A DNA stretch of 6,349 nt from Oscillospiraceae bacterium (GTDB lineage Bacteria > Bacillota > Clostridia > Oscillospirales > Ruminococcaceae), in NCBI GenBank assembly GCA_014796735.1, contig JAAVIG010000213.1, forward strand, positions 1 through 6,349, given 5' to 3'. This document shows, in pieces, positions 6,297 through 6,349 of the stretch. The first letter of the stretch is position 1; each line of letters opens with the position of its first letter. The position numbers were made by a program, and so were the translations under genes. The notes under the pieces are model-generated. The model was not told where the DNA came from, did not search any database, and saw nothing but the letters and a program-made list of their open reading frames with translations.

Positions 6297-6344
6297 TAAT
6301 ATCCATTTAAACTTTGATTTTATATTGTGTTTAAATGGATATTA
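6297..6344. repeat. AT-rich hairpin B: 16-bp perfect inverted repeat
   Basis: TAATATCCATTTAAAC (6297-6312) is exactly complementary to 6329-6344 across a 16-nt A/T-rich loop, 10 bp after hairpin A. Each arm differs from the hairpin A arm at only a few positions, with compensating changes in the partner arm. It may continue beyond the window edge. Confidence 0.9.
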
Positions 6345-6349
6345 GTATA

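Noticed and set aside
6237..6344. The two AT-rich hairpins as additional transcription terminators
   Set aside because: Neither arm is followed by a T-tract and the stems are AT-rich; the GC-rich hairpin with T-tract at 6166-6200 already serves as terminator.

Overview
This window is built around one very large gene (212-6106, +, 1964 codons) for a secreted, modular cell-surface protein. The organism is probably a low-to-mid GC Firmicute of the class Clostridia, most likely a gut or rumen Ruminococcus/Oscillospiraceae-type bacterium. The basis is the Gram-positive ribosome binding site, the protein architecture (transglutaminase-like domain, GGGVYN/GTFNMYGG beta-helix rungs, LCLNG/LCDC motifs, Pro/Thr/Glu stalk, C-terminal membrane anchor) and the sigma-A-like promoters. 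Taxonomy is inferred from style only.

Left edge (1-200): a minus-strand reading frame starts at 71 and runs off the window. Its first residues (MEIKKLKEEIKK, then EPRRTGYGN) and a CAGGGC-type end 48 bp upstream of its start suggest the end of an ISAs1-family insertion sequence, with its outer boundary at 119. About 20 bp further on is a good vegetative promoter for the big gene: TAGACA, 17 bp, TGa-TATACT. A GGAGGT ribosome binding site precedes the ATG at 212.

Main gene, N- to C-terminus: signal peptide (1-38); helical region leading into a transglutaminase/cysteine-protease-like domain with a complete Cys279/His313/Asp328 triad; three tandem copies of a roughly 290-365 residue module (404-721, 722-1086, 1087-1373), each with a Cys/His-rich head, a short beta domain, a right-handed beta-helix and a closing cap; a CxxC-rich segment (1374-1573); nine 10-residue EPP(I/V)TPPSET repeats (1574-1663); a Ser/Thr-rich linker; a conserved-looking beta domain (about 1720-1872); and an unusual anchor made of a degenerate PLNTG motif, one hydrophobic segment, a basic loop and a second hydrophobic segment. 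The overall picture is an adhesin-like or surface-processing protein held away from the membrane on a stalk. No sortase or other partner gene lies in the window.

Right edge (6107-6349): a strong intrinsic terminator (6166-6200) closes the transcription unit. It is followed by two AT-rich perfect hairpins in tandem (18-bp and 16-bp arms) whose arms are variants of one sequence, TAwTATCCAwTTAAA. They lack T-tracts and look like a paired-palindrome intergenic repeat or a binding/recombination site. No protein-coding gene is supported downstream of 6106.
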